A stretch of 64,000 nt of DNA, taken from contig NZ_CADIJQ010000006.1 in the NCBI RefSeq assembly GCF_902859595.1, positions 186,001 to 250,000 on the forward strand. The letters run 5' to 3'. Under the pieces are notes generated by a model. The model was given only the letters and a program-made list of their open reading frames with translations, did not search any database and was not told where the DNA came from. Position numbers and translations under genes: made by a program. This DNA comes from Achromobacter kerstersii. Its GTDB lineage: Bacteria; Pseudomonadota; Gammaproteobacteria; Burkholderiales; Burkholderiaceae_B. Shown piece after piece: positions 8,801 to 15,328 of this stretch. Positions within the stretch are counted from its first letter, which is position 1. Every line of letters begins with the position of its first letter.

Positions 8801-10333
8801 TCAACTCCAGATCAGCACGGCGCAAATCGTCGAAACGAACAGCGCCAACAACACTGGCAGCAGTAACGCCCGCACGAGTGACAGCACGTTCACCCGCGCA
8901 AACCCCGCCACCGCAATCAGTGACGACCACGCGATCAGCGTGCCGCCGCCCGTCCACACCGCGCCCATCTGGCCCACCGCCGCCAGCGTGGCCGGGTCCA
9001 CGCCCACCACCGGACCCAGCGCGCCAGACAGCGTGCCGGTGAGCGGCAGGCCGGCGAAACCCGAGCCGTCGATGCCGGTGATCATGCCCACCAGCAGCAC
9101 GCCAAAGGCCACCAGGAAGTGGTTCTCGGGGATCAGGTGCTGGCCGGCCGAGATGACTTCGAACAGCAGGCCGGGGGCTTGCGCCTGCGGCACGCCCAGG
9201 ATCTGCGCGGCAGTTTCATTGGCGCCCACGAAGAAGAAGCCCGCAATCGGCAGCACCGACCCCATCGCCTTGAAAGCGAAGACGAAGCCGTCCGTGACGT
9301 GTTCGGGGCAGACGTCCAGCATCTTGCGCGGGCCTTCGGCGGCTAGCGTCACGAACATCATCACCACGAAGGCCACGCCGCCCACCAGCGCCGCCGCATC
9401 GCCGCCGCGCAAGGCGGGCAGCGACGGAAACATGCGGGGCAATACCATCACCGCAATCACCGCCAGGAACGCTAGCGGCGTCACCACCGCGAAGGTCTTC
9501 GACCAGCGCACACGGCGGCGCTCTTCGTCGCTGATGGCGGGGCCGGTAGGCAATGCCGGATCAGCGCCCATGGTGCCGCGCGCCAGCTCGGCCTTGTCAA
9601 AGGAACCCGATTGCTCAATGCGCGCCAGGCTGCCGTCTTGCGCGCGGGCCTGCCAGGCGTCCAGCAGCGCGGCGTTGGCGGGCACGATGTGCTTGCGGAT
9701 CAGCAGGTAGGCCGTCACCAGCGCCACCGCGCCGGTGATCAGCGACAGCACCAGCGCGCGGTCGGCCACCACGGCCGCACTGACCGCCGCGCCCGCCGCC
9801 TTGGCGCTGATGCTAGGCGCCACCCCGATCACATAGTCGGACGACAGCGCCATGCCCTGGCCGGCAATGGCAATCGCCATGGCGCCGGCCAGCGGGGGCA
9901 GCCCGGCCGCGATGGCGGCGGGCAGCAAAATCGCGGACACCAGCGGCACGGCGGGCGTGGGCCAGAAGAACAGCGAAATCACATAGGTACAGAGCGCGAT
10001 GATCACGAACGACGAGTGGCCGCCGCGCATTACCCGCCGGAACGGCTGCACCATGCGCACATCCGCCTGCAAGGTCTTCAAGGCGTTGAGCAGGGCGGTC
10101 ATGAAGGTAATGACCAGGAAGATATTGAAAAGCTCTTTGGCGGCCACGAAGCTGGCCGAGAAGATGCCGATCAGCGCGCTGATCGGATTGCCGGTGATGG
10201 CAAGCACCACCAGAAACGTGCCGATTACCGATGGCACAACCACGTTGGCCCGCAAAATCATCGTCAGGATGATGGCGGCCACGCTGATCAGATACATCCA
10301 GTGAGCAGCGTTGAGCACGACGTCCGCTTGCAT
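8801..10333 (-). CDS. Polytopic permease, ion-transporter superfamily-like
   Basis: A 510-aa inner-membrane protein with about 11-12 hydrophobic segments and a central cytoplasmic stretch around residues 215-275. The layout (long helices rich in small residues, a pseudo-repeated half with QGMALSSDYVIG, and a second half with GTLSGALGPVVG) resembles GntP/CitMHS-type carboxylate transporters, but I cannot fix the family. AAGGGG before ATG 10333 supports the start. A GTATAC site lies 44 nt upstream. It is divergent from the TauE-like gene and likely imports the substrate of the neighbouring catabolic genes. Confidence 0.75.
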   Translation of the reverse strand: MQADVVLNAAHWMYLISVAAIILTMILRANVVVPSVIGTFLVVLAITGNPISALIGIFSASFVAAKELFNIFLVITFMTALLNALKTLQADVRMVQPFRRVMRGGHSSFVIIALCTYVISLFFWPTPAVPLVSAILLPAAIAAGLPPLAGAMAIAIAGQGMALSSDYVIGVAPSISAKAAGAAVSAAVVADRALVLSLITGAVALVTAYLLIRKHIVPANAALLDAWQARAQDGSLARIEQSGSFDKAELARGTMGADPALPTGPAISDEERRRVRWSKTFAVVTPLAFLAVIAVMVLPRMFPSLPALRGGDAAALVGGVAFVVMMFVTLAAEGPRKMLDVCPEHVTDGFVFAFKAMGSVLPIAGFFFVGANETAAQILGVPQAQAPGLLFEVISAGQHLIPENHFLVAFGVLLVGMITGIDGSGFAGLPLTGTLSGALGPVVGVDPATLAAVGQMGAVWTGGGTLIAWSSLIAVAGFARVNVLSLVRALLLPVLLALFVSTICAVLIWS

Positions 10334-10376
10334 GCGCGATTCCCCTTGTGACGTGGCTGTTAGGTCGCCACAATCG

Positions 10377-10382
10377 GTATAC
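10377..10382. promoter_or_regulatory. GTATAC site upstream of the 510-aa permease
   Basis: ATCGGTATACTATAT, with the symmetric core at 10377-10382, 44 nt before the permease start. It matches the core of the sites before the ALDH operon, the TauE-like gene and the diiron-protein operon. Confidence 0.5.
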
Positions 10383-10383
10383 T

Positions 10384-10416
10384 ATATTTCGTTGTAAGCC
10401 ATACCAACCGAAATAT
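10384..10416. repeat. Inverted repeat in the divergent transporter intergenic region
   Basis: ATATTTCG at 10384-10391 pairs perfectly with CGAAATAT at 10409-10416 across 17 nt. A second perfect 8-bp pair, GCCTAGGG at 10422-10429 and CCCTAGGC at 10482-10489, lies in the same 228-nt gap. Their function is unknown. Confidence 0.5.
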
Positions 10417-10535
10417 GCAGCGCCTAGGGAAACCGATAATTCTGAAAAACCCATGAATAAGCGCCGAAAATCAAGGGATTACCCTAGGCTCTACGACGCA
10501 TTCGGGTATCAGCCACTTAGGCCTATTTGACTATC

Positions 10536-10541
10536 GTATAC
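10536..10541. promoter_or_regulatory. GTATAC site upstream of the TauE-like gene
   Basis: CTATCGTATACAAAAA, core 10536-10541, ends 20 nt before ATG 10562 and next to the AAAAAGGAA ribosome site. Repressor binding there would block transcription or initiation. Confidence 0.5.
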
Positions 10542-10561
10542 AAAAAGGAACATAGCCCTAG

Positions 10562-11305
10562 ATGCTATCCACCCTGACGTTCCCGGATGCCTGGCACTAC
10601 GCCGCCATGGCGGTGGTGGTGTTCGGCGCCGCCGTGGCGCAAGGCGTGGGCGGCATCGGCTTTGCGATGTTTGCCGCGCCTGTGGCGGCGATGTTCTTTC
10701 CGCAGCTGGCGCCCGGCCCGTTGTTGACGCTTGGCGGCTTCATCTCGTTATTGACCGCGCTGCGCGAACGCGCCTTCATCGACTGGTCCGCCGTGTCCTA
10801 TGCGCTGGCCGGCCGCGCGGTCGGCACGCTGATCGCCATCTACGCCATGGCGCGCTTCGCCCCGCAAACGCTGGGCGTGCTGTTCGCCTGCATGATCCTG
10901 GCCGCAGTGGGCTTAAGCGTGGCGGGCTTGCGCTTTACGGCCACGCCGGGCCGCGTGTCGGGCGCGGGAGTGGCCTCGGGCATCATGGGCACGATGACCT
11001 CTGTAGGCGCGCCGCCCATCGCCATCGTGCTTCAACACACCGCGCCCCCGCAGCTGCGCGCCACCTTGGGCGTGGTGTTGTTCCTGGGGTCGATTTTCTC
11101 GCTGGCGATGCTGGCGCTGGCTGATCGCTATACGGGTTACCACGCAGGGCTGGCGCTGAGCCTTGCGCCCTTTCTGCTGGCCGGTTTTGCGGTCTCCAAC
11201 CGGTTGCGCACCCTGTTGCCACCGCATGCCGTGCGCAGCGTTTTGCTCGCGGCTTGCGCGCTGGGCGCGATAGGCGTGTTGGCCAAAGCGTTCTGGGGTG
11301 CTTGA
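10562..11305 (+). CDS. TauE/SafE-family membrane transporter
   Basis: A 247-aa polytopic protein with about eight hydrophobic segments. Family-like features include the N-terminal AAVAQGVGGIGFAMFAAPVAA repeat region (about residues 20-40) and the second-half GVASGIMGTMTSVGAPPIAIV. TauE/SafE members move small organic or sulfur anions such as sulfite or sulfoacetate, but the substrate is unproven for most. AAGGAA upstream supports ATG 10562. It is divergent from the 510-aa permease and followed by the GntR gene 45 nt downstream, so the exporter and regulator may be co-transcribed. Confidence 0.88.
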   Translation: MLSTLTFPDAWHYAAMAVVVFGAAVAQGVGGIGFAMFAAPVAAMFFPQLAPGPLLTLGGFISLLTALRERAFIDWSAVSYALAGRAVGTLIAIYAMARFAPQTLGVLFACMILAAVGLSVAGLRFTATPGRVSGAGVASGIMGTMTSVGAPPIAIVLQHTAPPQLRATLGVVLFLGSIFSLAMLALADRYTGYHAGLALSLAPFLLAGFAVSNRLRTLLPPHAVRSVLLAACALGAIGVLAKAFWGA

Positions 11306-11350
11306 TTTGCGTCGCTTCCGAACCTGCATTCGGCTACACCCGGTAATACA

Positions 11351-12100
11351 ATGGAGAATGTATCCATTAATCCAACCATGCTCGCCATGACCACTTCGCC
11401 TGTCAGCACCCAAGCCGTAGAGACGCAGTCTTCCGCACCGCTGAAGATCGGCGAGCAGCACCCCCAGTTGTTCGCCGTCATTCGCGACAAGCTGCGCGAA
11501 CGCATTCTTAGCGGCGAATTCACCCCCGGTGACCGCCTGGTGGAAGGCCGCTTATCCGAAGAGATGGGCGTGTCGCGCATTCCCGTGCGCGAGGCGCTGC
11601 GCGCGCTGGCCGCTGAAGGGCTCGTCACCATCGAGCCGCGCCGCGGCGCATCGGTATCGGTGCTGTCCGACGCCATTGCCTACGACATGGTCGAAGTGCG
11701 CGCCACCCTGGAAGGCCTGAACGCGAAACTCGCGGCGCAGCGGCGCGACGCCAAAACCGTTGAACGCCTGCAAGCGTTCCTGCGCGAAGGCACGGAAGCC
11801 GCCCGCAGCGAACAGCTGGACAAGTTCCTGGCGCTGAATTCGCAGTTCCACGAAATGCTGGCCACGATTGGCGGCAACGTGGTGCTGACCGATCTGATGC
11901 GTTCGCTGCGTGACCGCACGGCGCTGCTGTTCGCCCCCAGCAACATGCATCGCGCCAAGGCGAACTGGGACGAGCACTCGCAGATTCTGAACGCCGTCAT
12001 CGCCGGCAATGGCGACCTGGCCGCGCTGCTGGCCAGCCAGCATGTACACAACGCCGCCAAGGCGTATACCGACGCGCAGCAACACGGGTCGGCGGACTAA
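11351..12100 (+). CDS. GntR-family regulator, FCD (FadR/VanR-type) subfamily
   Basis: A DNA-binding regulator of 249 aa. The winged helix spans about residues 38-105 (RLSEEMGVSRIPVREALRALAAEGL is the typical recognition region). The C-terminal FCD all-helical ligand domain has candidate metal-binding residues in NSQFHEML, WDEHSQIL and ASQHVHN. FCD proteins bind small carboxylates and repress or activate nearby catabolic genes. There is no clear ribosome site for ATG 11351; ATG 11378 is an alternative that would leave the ATGTATCCAT element (11358-11367) upstream as a possible autoregulatory site. It is central to the 5623-14481 block. Confidence 0.92.
   Translation: MENVSINPTMLAMTTSPVSTQAVETQSSAPLKIGEQHPQLFAVIRDKLRERILSGEFTPGDRLVEGRLSEEMGVSRIPVREALRALAAEGLVTIEPRRGASVSVLSDAIAYDMVEVRATLEGLNAKLAAQRRDAKTVERLQAFLREGTEAARSEQLDKFLALNSQFHEMLATIGGNVVLTDLMRSLRDRTALLFAPSNMHRAKANWDEHSQILNAVIAGNGDLAALLASQHVHNAAKAYTDAQQHGSAD
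11358..11367. promoter_or_regulatory. Degenerate GTATAC-like site at the gntR start
   Basis: ATGTATCCAT differs by one base from the GTATAC core. It is flanked by a partial inverted repeat (ATGGA at 11351, TATCCAT at 11361). It is a possible autoregulatory operator; the evidence is weak. Confidence 0.3.
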
Positions 12101-12119
12101 AAAAGGCGCAAAGAGAAGA

Positions 12120-12144
12120 GGGGGCCGCAAGGCCCCCGTCTTTT
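12120..12144 (+). terminator. Intrinsic terminator of gntR
   Basis: A GGGGGCC/GGCCCCC stem (12120-12126 with 12131-12137, GCAA loop) is followed by GTCTTTTC, 20 nt after the gntR stop. Confidence 0.8.
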
Positions 12145-12214
12145 CATTTGGGTCGTTTCATTTGCGTCTTGTCATCTGCGTCGTGTCATCTGGCGTCTTT
12201 TCATTTTCGTCTTG
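12144..12214. repeat. Tandem repeat, five units of about 14 bp
   Basis: Five successive units related to TCATTTGCGTCTTG (14, 14, 14, 15 and 14 bp) fill the gap between the convergent gntR and ferredoxin genes. Confidence 0.7.
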
Positions 12215-12244
12215 TCGTCGCGCGTCTAATCACGCCGCGTCGTT

Positions 12245-12586
12245 TCAAGTCGCCGCTTCGACCGGATCGGACGCCGCGTCCACCACCACGCCCTTGCCGT
12301 TCTGCACCACCCACGACACCTTCACGTCGCCGTTCACGAAGGTCTGACACGCCATGCGGTAGCCGGCCTCGAAGTCCTCGGGCCGCAAGTGCTTGCGCTC
12401 TTTGGGTTTGATGGCGTCGGTGTGTTCCAGCCCTTCTTCAATGCGGCACTTGCACGTGCCGCACAGGCCGCCCCCGCATTTGAACGGGATGCCGCCTTTC
12501 TCTTTCAACGAGACGCGCAGCAGATTGCTGTTCTCGGGCGCCGTCGCGACTTTGCCGCCGTTCGAAATAAATGTGATCTGAACCAT
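12245..12586 (-). CDS. Plant-type 2Fe-2S ferredoxin
   Basis: A 113-aa electron carrier with cluster ligands Cys37, Cys42, Cys45 and Cys80 (C-x4-C-x2-C-x34-C) and a G-rich loop KCGGGLCGTCKC. An extra Cys47 follows the cluster loop. The C-terminal tail of about 25 residues beyond the ferredoxin fold is unassigned. ATG 12586 was chosen; it lies 5 nt past the stop of the preceding gene, and an in-frame TTG sits 9 nt further up. It is the last gene of the four-gene diiron-protein operon and probably passes electrons from the flavoreductase at 5623-6633 to the oxygenase-like protein. Confidence 0.9.
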   Translation of the reverse strand: MVQITFISNGGKVATAPENSNLLRVSLKEKGGIPFKCGGGLCGTCKCRIEEGLEHTDAIKPKERKHLRPEDFEAGYRMACQTFVNGDVKVSWVVQNGKGVVVDAASDPVEAAT

Positions 12587-12591
12587 GATGC

Positions 12592-12918
12592 TCAATGCTC
12601 CGCGACAGCGGCGGCGGGCCGCAGCGTCAAGGTCGATTCCATACTGCCAAAGCGCGTCAGATGCGCGAGCTCCTTGCGGGCCGCCTCCACCGACGAGAAC
12701 TTCTCCAGGAACTTGGACGGCACGCGGTTCACCACGTAAGGCGGCGTCTCTTCGGTGACGATCAGCCGGGTATCGCCATGCAGGTGCGCAATGCGAAAGA
12801 CCGCCAGCGCGCGCCCGTAGAACACGTAGTCATAGGTCTCGATGATGTCCACCTCGTCGCCGACTTCGGTGCGGAACACGCCGGGCTTGGTCGTCAAAAT
12901 CACGTATGCGGAATCCAT
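12592..12918 (-). CDS. Unrecognised 108-aa protein between two ferredoxin genes
   Basis: I do not recognise a family. The protein is 108 aa, soluble, with alternating beta-rich sequence in the first half (YVILTTKPG, EVDIIETYDYVFYG, LIVTEETPPYVVN) and a helical, charged second half (FLEKFSSVEAARKELAHL). It has no cysteines, so it is not a third ferredoxin. ATG 12918 has GGAGG 10 nt upstream; ATG 12927 overlaps the upstream ferredoxin stop as ATGA but is too close to that ribosome site. Its place between two ferredoxins suggests a coupling or small-subunit role in the same enzyme complex. Confidence 0.75.
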   Translation of the reverse strand: MDSAYVILTTKPGVFRTEVGDEVDIIETYDYVFYGRALAVFRIAHLHGDTRLIVTEETPPYVVNRVPSKFLEKFSSVEAARKELAHLTRFGSMESTLTLRPAAAVAEH

Positions 12919-12923
12919 GGCCG

Positions 12924-13223
12924 TCATGCCTCCACGTCCTGAAGCAATTCCACATCGCTGCTCAGCCACAACTGGCACGCCAGCCGATAGCCTTGATCGA
13001 TACGATCACCCAGCTGCTTCTTTTCTTTCCAGTTCACCGGCGGCAGATGCTCCGCCCCCGCCAGCACGCGGCACGCGCACTTCGCGCACTTGCCCATGCC
13101 GCATTCGTAGCGCAGATGCGGATACGGAAATTGCTTGATGCCGGCCCGCACCACCAGATTGGTGTTGTCCTTCACCTCGTCGGTGTAGGTCTGGCCGCCT
13201 TTATGAAATACAACGGTAGGCAT
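12924..13223 (-). CDS. Plant-type 2Fe-2S ferredoxin (second)
   Basis: A 99-aa ferredoxin with ligands Cys41, Cys46, Cys49 and Cys83 in YECGMGKCAKCAC. It is clearly different in sequence from the ferredoxin at 12245-12586, so the two are not a recent duplication. The start is ATG 13223, where the ferredoxin fold begins; the ribosome site is weak and the gap to the diiron-protein gene is 77 nt. Its stop overlaps the GGAGG/ATGA region of the next gene, indicating coupled translation. Confidence 0.9.
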   Translation of the reverse strand: MPTVVFHKGGQTYTDEVKDNTNLVVRAGIKQFPYPHLRYECGMGKCAKCACRVLAGAEHLPPVNWKEKKQLGDRIDQGYRLACQLWLSSDVELLQDVEA

Positions 13224-13300
13224 GAGTCTGTCGTCCAGGAACTGCGGGCCGGCTGCCCGGCATACACCGTGCAACCGGCGGGTATCAGCCAGCCAGGCAA

Positions 13301-14032
13301 TCAGGCGGCCAGGCCCAGCTCGGGCAGCTTGATGTCGCGTTGCACGTAATCCGTGTAAAGCGCCGTGGTGTACAGCAGCCGCATCTGCGCGCCGATTTCG
13401 CAGATCTTCAGGCAGCGCTGCTGAAGCTCCACCGTATTGGCATGCTCCAGCACAATCTGATAGCCGCGTTCGCCGTGGATCTCGTCCGACACGATGTGCA
13501 GATCAAAGAACTCCACCTCTTCATCCGTGAAGCCGTACTTCTCGCGCAGCGTCGGCGTCTGCTTGCGGTAGATCGACGGCACCTGCGATTCCAGCCCCAC
13601 CACCAAACCCGCCACCGCCACGATGGGGTCCTCGCGCATGGCCACGGCGTAACACCAGCTTTGCAGGGCGCGCGTAGTGGGCGACATGTTGTCCGGATTC
13701 GTCACCCGTTCGCGGGTGGTGCCGCAGGCTTCGGCAAAGCGGATCAACAGATCGGTATGGCGGTCGCCGCCGATTTCCTCTTCATACATATTGGCCAGCA
13801 GGAAGTCCTTGGCCTCGGTATAGGTGTCGGGCGTGCGGGCGTACAGATAGCCCAGGTAGTCCGCGAAGGGGCCGACGTAGTGATAGTGGTTTTCCGCCCA
13901 GCGCTGCAAATGCTCGCGGCTCAGCTTGCCTTCCGCCCAGGCAATGGAAAAGGGCGACGCATTCGCGCTCTTGCCCTTGATCGCGTTTTCCAACGCGGTG
14001 CGGAATTCATCTCGGTTCATCAGTTCTGCCAT
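13301..14032 (-). CDS. Heme-oxygenase-like diiron protein (TenA/PqqC/CADD fold)
   Basis: A 243-aa all-helical protein of the heme-oxygenase-like diiron oxidase (HDO) superfamily. A full set of candidate metal ligands is visible: Glu85 and His92 in EEEIGGDRH, Glu148 in GLESQ, and His179, Asp183 and His186 in DLHIVSDEIH. The order and spacing match the published ligand set of chlamydial CADD as I recall it. HDO enzymes use dioxygen for N-oxygenation, C-C cleavage or desaturation. ATG 14032 has GGAG 7 nt upstream; upstream in-frame starts overlap the GTATAC palindrome and are rejected. It is the first gene of an operon with two ferredoxins. The substrate is unknown. Confidence 0.85.
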   Translation of the reverse strand: MAELMNRDEFRTALENAIKGKSANASPFSIAWAEGKLSREHLQRWAENHYHYVGPFADYLGYLYARTPDTYTEAKDFLLANMYEEEIGGDRHTDLLIRFAEACGTTRERVTNPDNMSPTTRALQSWCYAVAMREDPIVAVAGLVVGLESQVPSIYRKQTPTLREKYGFTDEEVEFFDLHIVSDEIHGERGYQIVLEHANTVELQQRCLKICEIGAQMRLLYTTALYTDYVQRDIKLPELGLAA

Positions 14033-14086
14033 GACACGCTCCAGTCCAGTGGGAGAGATTCCAGGCTGGCTCAGCCCGGCCATGAA

Positions 14087-14099
14087 GAACATTGTATAC
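14087..14099. promoter_or_regulatory. GTATAC-type palindrome upstream of the diiron-protein operon
   Basis: GAACATTGTATAC, with core 14094-14099, 62 nt upstream of the diiron-protein start. It is identical over 13 bases to the site before the ALDH operon (8680-8692). Confidence 0.55.
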
Positions 14100-14235
14100 C
14101 GTCTACCGTTTCAAACTGCTAGGGCAATCCCGAAGACGCACAATCTAAACAGGGTCAGACCGTTGCATATCAATGACTTGCCGCGTAGCAGCCAGACGCG
14201 GGGCAGGGTTTACGAGCAGGGCCTCGCCGAGTACA

Positions 14236-14247
14236 ATGAATACATTA
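14236..14247. promoter_or_regulatory. Degenerate GTATAC-like palindrome before a small gene
   Basis: AATGAATACATT has symmetric AATG/CATT ends and a one-mismatch core. It lies 22 nt before ATG 14269. Confidence 0.3.
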
Positions 14248-14268
14248 TCAATGCAATACGGAAATACC

Positions 14269-14481
14269 ATGACTACCCGCCATCCTCTGGGAGACGCCCC
14301 GATCGGCCAGCAACTGTTGAGCCACTACGCCCGCCGCGACGCGGTGCGCCACGCGACGCCCCTGTTCCCGTCGTCCTGGGCCGAACTCTTCGCCCCGTTC
14401 CGCGCCGCCCGCCTGCAACCGCTGCGCGCAGCCGCCCCCGCAGTCCGTCGCAACGACGACGAACCGATCTGCCAAGCGTGA
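14269..14481 (+). CDS. Small basic hypothetical protein
   Basis: A 70-aa reading frame divergent from the diiron-protein operon. It is rich in Arg, Ala and Pro, with a possible amphipathic stretch WAELFAPFRAARLQPLR and no recognised domain. GGA lies 9-10 nt before ATG 14269; a further in-frame ATG at 14251 exists. A hairpin follows at 14494-14515. Being short and of ordinary composition for this genome, it could be spurious, but the promoter-like spacing and hairpin favour a real gene. Confidence 0.4.
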   Translation: MTTRHPLGDAPIGQQLLSHYARRDAVRHATPLFPSSWAELFAPFRAARLQPLRAAAPAVRRNDDEPICQA

Positions 14482-14493
14482 TCAATCGGAATC

Positions 14494-14515
14494 AGCCGGG
14501 GCGAGCGCCCCGGCT
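14494..14515. terminator. Strong hairpin downstream of the small gene
   Basis: AGCCGGGGC (14494-14502) pairs with GCCCCGGCT (14507-14515) across GAGC. There is no T-tract. It is located between the convergent small gene and the DUF2809 gene. Confidence 0.45.
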
Positions 14516-14529
14516 ACATCGCCCCCCGC

Positions 14530-14961
14530 CTAACGGCGGGCGCGCAAGCTGGCCCGCATCCGGGCATTCAGCAATTCAGCTTTCTGCTGCCGCCGCTCTT
14601 TACCCAGCGTCAGCATCAACACCACCACAAACCCCACCGTGTAAGCCAGCACGTCCCACCAGTCGGGCACGCTGCCCAACACCACGCGCAACACCGGCTG
14701 CTCCAGCTGCCACCCGTACACGCGCGCCAGATACTGGCCAAACTCCACCGCATACCCCGTCAGCAACGCCGCCACCGCCAGCGTCATCACGCGCGCCCGG
14801 ATAAAGGTGCGATACACCAGATACGCCCACCCCACGGCGATCACATCCCCCAAAAACCCACGCAAGAACGGATAGGGCGCGCCATACAGGGCAATCAGCG
14901 CCAGCAGCGCGGTCACGGCAAGCAGGGCGGCAAACGCGCGCCCATTGAACGTCAGGGTCAT
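14530..14961 (-). CDS. DUF2809 membrane protein
   Basis: A 143-aa protein with four hydrophobic segments, consistent with the DUF2809 family of small inner-membrane proteins with no known function. Family-like features are the FLRGFLGDVIAVGWAYL segment (residues about 32-48) and EFGQYL with PDWWDVLAYTVG later. ATG 14961 begins directly before the first membrane segment; an ATG 18 nt upstream is an alternative. The basic C-terminal tail (residues about 120-143) is cytoplasmic by the positive-inside rule. It is a single gene. Confidence 0.85.
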   Translation of the reverse strand: MTLTFNGRAFAALLAVTALLALIALYGAPYPFLRGFLGDVIAVGWAYLVYRTFIRARVMTLAVAALLTGYAVEFGQYLARVYGWQLEQPVLRVVLGSVPDWWDVLAYTVGFVVVLMLTLGKERRQQKAELLNARMRASLRARR

Positions 14962-15075
14962 GGCAAACAGTGCATCCAAACAGAGTCCAGCCCGGCAAGC
15001 GCCGGGCCACCGCGCAGCGTACTAGAAATCAAGGGAAAACCCGGCAACACCCCCCACCAATTGCGTCACCAAAAG

Positions 15076-15140
15076 TTATCCCACCTTATCCACCGCCTAT
15101 CCACCCAAAATCCACCGCCTTACCCACACCCTTATCCACA
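15076..15140 (+). repeat. Cluster of five DnaA-box-like 9-mers
   Basis: All in one orientation: TTATCCCAC (15076), TTATCCACC (15086), CTATCCACC (15097), TTACCCACA (15120) and the consensus box TTATCCACA (15132-15140). No replication gene is near, so this is not an origin by context. Confidence 0.5.
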
Positions 15141-15204
15141 GCCCCCACAAACAATCCCCCCAAAACGCGCAGCGAACACCCAGCGCAAGGCACCCTCATA
15201 AGCC

Positions 15205-15226
15205 AAAAAAGGCCGCCCGCGCGGCC
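15205..15226 (-). terminator. Unattached terminator-like hairpin
   Basis: On the minus strand a GGCCGC/GCGGCC stem (15211-15216 with 15221-15226) is followed by six U (A-run at 15205-15210). No minus-strand gene ends here; the nearest element upstream on that strand is the inverted-repeat structure. Confidence 0.4.
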
Positions 15227-15328
15227 GACTTTGGCGTCCCCGCAAACTCTTCCCCACCCAGCGAGTCCTGCCCAAAAACGCCAAGCACACCCCCCGCCCC
15301 AGAGCCCGCAAAGTTTCCAGCAACGCAG

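Noticed and set aside
12064..12069. GTATAC-like hexamer in the gntR coding region
   Set aside because: It reads GTATACC inside the coding sequence, lacks the flanking AT-rich arms and is not near a promoter.
15076..15140. Replication origin
   Set aside because: DnaA-box-like 9-mers are present, but there is no dnaA, dnaN, rep gene or clear AT-rich unwinding element next to them.
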